The notes under the pieces were generated by a model. The model saw only the letters and a list, made by a program, of their open reading frames with translations. It was not told where the DNA came from and did no database searches. From assembly GCA_008931825.1 (NCBI GenBank), contig QXVZ01017310.1:1-30607 (forward strand): a stretch of 30,607 bases of DNA, read 5' to 3'. Positions 24,401 through 30,400 of the stretch are shown piece after piece. Positions within the stretch are counted from its first letter, which is position 1; each line of letters begins with the position of its first letter. Source of the stretch: Phallusia fumigata (lineage: Eukaryota > Chordata > Ascidiacea > Phlebobranchia > Ascidiidae). The position numbers were made by a program, and so were the translations under genes.

Positions 24401-27400
24401 TCAAAACCATACACTGTTGCTAAACACTTTTTTGAGTGTGTTTTCTAGTGTAAATATACTAATACGAATACCTTCCCAACTTGCTAAACATTTTACAGCA
24501 AACCAAAACGACAACTTTGTCCAATTTTTCGTTTGTTATCATTTTTTTTAACGTAATTTAGTTTTGTGGAGGCTGCTTCATTTTCCTTCAATTCCTGAAA
24601 CTAACATCGTTCTTTGATACAAAAATGTGGGTTAACTGATGTAAAGGTGATTTATATTTCTTTTTTCAGTAACAAGTCGAAGATTTTGGAGAAGCGACTC
24701 CGCTACTTGACCGACCACTTCACATACAATCTCTACTGCAACGTGTGTCGCTCTCTGTTTGAGAAAGACAAACTGCTTTTCTCCTTCGTGCTCTGCGTCA
24801 ACCTTACACTGTAAGAAAACGTTTTTTTAAATGCCTTTACCTTTAAAATTGATGTAACATCTTTTACGCCATTCGGGATATTTTATTTTGTGTGTAATTG
24901 GCACAAGCGCCTGTGACCACTCGGACAAATTAAAATCTAAAATTTGATACTTTTAGGGCAAAAGGCGACCTCTCGCGGGATGAGTTCATGTTCTTTCTCA
25001 CCGGTGGGGTGGGGCTAGAGAACAAGCGAGCCAATCCTGATCCATCATGGTTGAGTGACAAATCATGGGATGAGATTTGCCGCATGAAGGACCTGCCGGC
25101 GTTCAGAGGATTCCTGTAAGTATAGCGAACCAAAAGTTAAGCGAACCGAAATTGACTCTATCTTGATTTGTGGCAAACGCGTATTTATTTGTTGGATCTA
25201 AACTAAAGATATTGTATACCAACAGTATGACGGACTATGCAACCTTTTTCCTCCATCACAGGGATAGCTTCCAGGATCACGTGCAGGATTGGAGGAAGGT
25301 TTATGATCTCACCGAGCCTCAGGGAGCAACTCTTCCGACTCCGTGGGATCGACAACTCAACGAGTTCCAGAGGATGACAGCTATCAGATGTCTCCGTCCT
25401 GACAAGGCAAGTACTATATCAGCTTAAAACAGGATACATGATTGGATACAAGAAACCGGAAAAAAGGGCAAAAATTTAAATTAAACGATTCATGATTAAA
25501 CTAGTTTTTTATACACGTGTTTAAAATATTAAACAAAAAATCGTTGACAAAAGTGTTTTTGAAAAGTCACCAAACCATTAAAAATGTTATGGTATTTTAA
25601 GGCACGAAAACATTTTTGCTATCTAACTGCATTCTTGTACCTGTTTAAAATAAGGCCGTATTATTTATGCATATACCTGATTTAAATTATCAGGTAATTC
25701 CGATGATCAGACAATTTGTGCTCGAGAAACTTGGCAGAAAGTTTGTAGAACCTCCTCCTTTTGACCTGGCAAAGTCGTACAACGATTCGACGAGAAGCAT
25801 CCCGCTTATCTTTGTCCTCTCCCCCGGCGCGGATCCAATGGCAGGTAAGGATGCTACAACTGCGAAAATCCCAAATCTTCAATGACTCGAATTTAGTGCT
25901 ACCTAAATGCGTACTTTTCGCAGAACACATCTAGCTTGTCGAGTCGGGTTAATATAAGTTTAGAGAATAGCCTTGGTCAAGTCGGGTTGTTACATTTTTT
26001 TAGTTGTATTCTGACTCAAGTGATACCAAAGTAAAACAGACTAAACGCTTTTAATTGAGTTGATATTTTGTTATTTACCTACTACTAGTTTTCACGTTTA
26101 TATGCCTGGCGTTTAAGCGAAGTTTCCTACTGTTTAGATCATTGACGTGGTAACTAAAAAATTATTTAAATGTACTATAACAGGAACTAATGTAACGACA
26201 CCACTTAGACTCTTTGATTTATTTAAAAAAGAAATCTTCATAACATCAGCAGTCTAGCATATCCCTACTTTTGTCTTCAGCTCTGCTCAAATTTGCTGCC
26301 GACAAAGGTTTTGAAGGAGACAAGTTCAATGCGATCTCGCTGGGTCAAGGCCAAGGTCCGATCGCGGCCAAGATGATCGACAACGCGGTGAAGGACGGCT
26401 CGTGGGTCGCGCTGCAGAATTGCCATCTCGCTGTGTCGTGGATGCCGGCGATGGAGAAGATTTGCGAGGAATTCAACCCGGACAAAATACACCCGGAGTT
26501 CAGACTGTGGCTCACTAGTTACCCTTCGGATAAGGTGGGTTTATAGACAGACCTAATAAGCAACCTGGTAGGATTCGTTCTCGGGGTCGTCAGGGGTTCG
26601 AACCCCGTGAACAAAATGCTTAAAGTTTACCAATGCTGGGTTCTGGGACGTCTGCGCAGTTTTGCGACTGAGCTATTAAAGACAAAAAAAGTTGCTTGTC
26701 ACCAGCAGTTAAAAGTTGCTTGTCACCAGCAGTTACTGCGGTTGTCACCACCTCCTTATTAAATCGCTTGTTTCGTGGCAATCACCTTGGAAAATAAATA
26801 ACAATTAAAAACATGTTCTTCTCACTTTGTCTTTAACGTTATTAATCAGTGGTTTGAATGTTCCCAACGTGAAGTAAAACGTTTCAAATCGACCTGTTCC
26901 TTTGCCCATTTCATGTGTATCCTTTTTGTTATCCTTACAAATCTACTTACAAAGTATAACTGTGACAAGTCCCACATGCCTTACAGACGATTAGGTTCTT
27001 CCAAACACAATTAAAAACGCTTGAAAATAACCAAACGATAATGTGTTTTAACTTACCTGCCACTATGCAGCTTGTGTCATCATTTAATAACAGTTTTTGC
27101 TCCCAACACGACTTCGAACCATCGCAATTGTCGTAACCCACATTCTCTAATATTAACCCTTTCCACGTGCCTCGTTCGACGCAATACATAAATTTGCTAC
27201 TTCCTTATCCACAGTTCCCAGTCACAACTGAAAATTTGATCTCTCCGCGTTGTCCTATACCTTTGTTAATCAGCCGTTGTATTGTTACTAATATGACGTA
27301 AAATCTCTTTAACCAACTTGTTTCAAATCCCCTTTTTCTCCCACCTACATCCTTCCAGCTAACCTAACAAATTTGCTACTTCTTTTTCTACAGTTCCCAG

Positions 27401-30400
27401 TCACGGTTCTACAGAACAGCGTGAAAATGACAAACGAACCTCCCACCGGACTGAGGATGAACATTCTTCAATCTTATCTCAGTGATCCGATATCAGATCC
27501 CGAGTTCTTCGCTAGTTGTGGTGAAAAATCCTCGGTAAGTAAATTTTATCGCACATTTTTGTTTAAAATAGTTTACAACCAGTTACAGGACGCCAGGCCC
27601 ACAAGAGGCGTAATTTTGAATCAGTGTCAGCATTCCCAGCATTTTCGTTGCAGCCAGGCGATAGTTATGTTTAAAAGCAGTCATCACTGTGGTAATAAAA
27701 GTGTTTAATTTGTTTTTTTCACATCGCTTTTAGGTTTTCGAGAAGCTTCTCTTCGGCCTGTGCTTCTTCCACGCTATCGTGCAGGAGAGGAGGAAGTTTG
27801 GACCACTTGGTTGGAACATCCCTTACGGGTTCAACGAATCCGATCTCAGGATCAGTGTGAGACAACTACAGGTTGGTAAAATTTAAAATTTTTTTTCGAC
27901 GTTTGTGATAATCTTGGACAAAAGTGAATCCACTTTTGGTGCATGGATATTTTTCAGTACATGAAGACTTGCTGTGTCAGCTAGCTTAACATGTTATGAA
28001 CACTGAATTATTGCTGGTTTTGGTTTGTTTATTCTTTTGCACTGTAACATTTGTTTCACGTTTGGAGTCATGCTGCTACTCTGTACGACCGTTTGTGACA
28101 ATAAAATTGTGGACACCAGGTCTCACTTTTACTGTCACCATTTGCAGCCAGAAAATAAATTTCTTAAAATCGGTTGGATGTTCTTACATTCGCTTTGCTC
28201 AACACAACTGTTGGAATGAAACAAATTTTTTACCTTGCACTTTACATACAACTTTGGATAATTACGGTTTCCTTCTAAATGTAAAGCCTATTGTGCAGCA
28301 ATTTGGCTTTATTTTTTGTCTTAAAAGCAGCAGTTTGTCGAAAGACTCGAAAAAAATTTTTTTCACATTTGAAACCCAACACAACACTTCCCGTTGCAGA
28401 TTTTTATCAATGAATACGAAGACATCCCTTTCACCGCTGTGACGTACTTGACGGGTGAATGCAATTACGGAGGGCGTGTCACGGATGACTGGGATCGTCG
28501 TTTGCTGAGAAGCATTCTGCGTGATTTCTATAGCCCTTCCATGGTTCACGAACACAAGTACAAGATTTCGCCTACAGGTGCATACTATGTGCCACCGTCT
28601 ATGAGTTACGAGGAATACGTGGAATTTATCAAGGTATTAGGTTGTTTTGCATACAAATGGTTTGTACTATTTCGACTGTAAAAATTTGGTGGTAAACAAC
28701 GTTCTGTTTTTAAAAAATATAACACATTGACTAAGAACCAGGCCTTTGGAATTGTATAGTATTTTTTGCGTTTTTTGCGTCTAATTGTTTGACAATAACT
28801 AAGTAACTAACCAAAAGCTGCAATAGGGGAATAACCCTGCCTAAAATTTAAATGGTTTTTACTTTCTTGTAATGCACTTTAAAATACAAAATACATACCT
28901 CGCATAAACTATCACCGACCTCCACATTTTAATAACTTTTAGAAGGGTTTTAGGATGTTTTGCTCAGTGCAGACATATTTAAGGGCAGTGTTGTGTAAAA
29001 GCACCTATTATTTGCAGGGATTCCCGTTAATTCAGCAACCCGACGTTTTCGGAATGCATGAAAATGTCGACATATCCAAAGAACTGCAGGAAACCAGACA
29101 GCTGTTTGACTCAGTTCTGTTATCACTAGGCTCCCAAGTAAGTTACAACCAATGTGAAAGACCGTAACTCTGTCCAATTGTTTTGTTGCAGTAGAAGCAT
29201 AACATGTGCAATTGTCGTTTTCATACCCGCTTAGTAGTAGTTTCAGAGCATGATGTTGCTATTTCTTTTACAAGGAATGTTGCAATAACGAATGATAAGT
29301 TGTGTTTAGCGCAGTGTTGTTCAGTAGATGTTTTGGTAAACCTGGTCGACAGTTGGGTCTACATAGCAATTTTGTCGAAAAGGCAGTTTTTCATGATAAA
29401 AACATAGACGGTACAGACTTTCATTTATGGTTGTGTCACAGAAAACCAACATACAAAAAAACGAAAATTATCGTGGCTGCCATACTGTGCCAAGACAGTT
29501 TGTGACTTGGACCACAACAGAATATTTCTATGCAATCAAAACAGGGGTTTTTAAGCAGGGTTGCCAGCACCCCTAGGGGGTACGGGATTAGGGTGAATTG
29601 TAAAGATACTGCAAATCCAAACCAAATTTTCTGATATTTAAACATCAGAACAACAATTACTTTCCGGAAATTAGAGAAAGGGTGCCAGAACTGGTTGGTG
29701 ATTTTAAAGGGTGAAACGGATAAGAACTACTGACTCGAGACAAGAGCGAAGATAGACGAAAAGTCGATGTACAACAATTAACTTTGTGTGTTTTTTGTAG
29801 TCGGGGGGCGGAGGGGGAAAGACCGACGACGCTTTGAATGAAATCGCACTCGATATTCTCAACAAGTTGCCCAAAGATTACGACATCGAAGCGGCGCTCG
29901 AGAAGTACCCGGTCAGATACGAGGAAAGCATGAATACTGTTCTCGTGCAAGAGATGGAACGCTTCAACAAGTGAGGACTTGGTGCAGTTTTGTTGTTTAT
30001 CTTTGTCCAAGAAAAGTGTTTTGGGAATTTTTTGTTTTTTTCGTCTCGCACCTAAAAATCGTGTCAAACAATATCTAATTGTTTTTTGTGAGGAAGAAAA
30101 AGTAGTGGACCGTAACTTTGCGCCGCTTTTCGGAGTTATTCCTGATGATGATACAACTGCGGCTTGGCGCAAATAGACATAAATAGGATCCGTTTGAAAT
30201 AAACACTGTTTTTTAATATACAGTTTAAGAACTCCAAATTTGTGTTTTTATGGGACCAAGGTAACCCACAAGTCAAAATTAGGACAAATATCGTTACATT
30301 TCTGACTTGGTGCGCCGCACAAAAACTTGCTCTTGTGTAACTTTTATTTGCATTTTTACCCGTATTTTTGCATTAGTTAATAACAAACTGCCAGAGAAAC

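Noticed and set aside
27996-28442. 148-codon + strand open frame in the intron before exon 48
   Set aside because: It overlaps the start of exon 48 out of frame and is low-complexity intron sequence with no recognisable domain.
29801-29830. GGGGGKT in exon 50 as an extra nucleotide-binding loop
   Set aside because: It lies in a C-terminal variable loop with no surrounding beta-strand or helix pattern of a P-loop. It is a glycine run next to KT by chance.
30093-30215. Possible alternative last exon: protein-like frame ([20 protein letters not shown], stop) followed by an AATAAA-type signal
   Set aside because: None of the three nearby AG acceptors joins exon 50 to this frame; the tested joins hit a stop soon. 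Only polyadenylation data would revive it.
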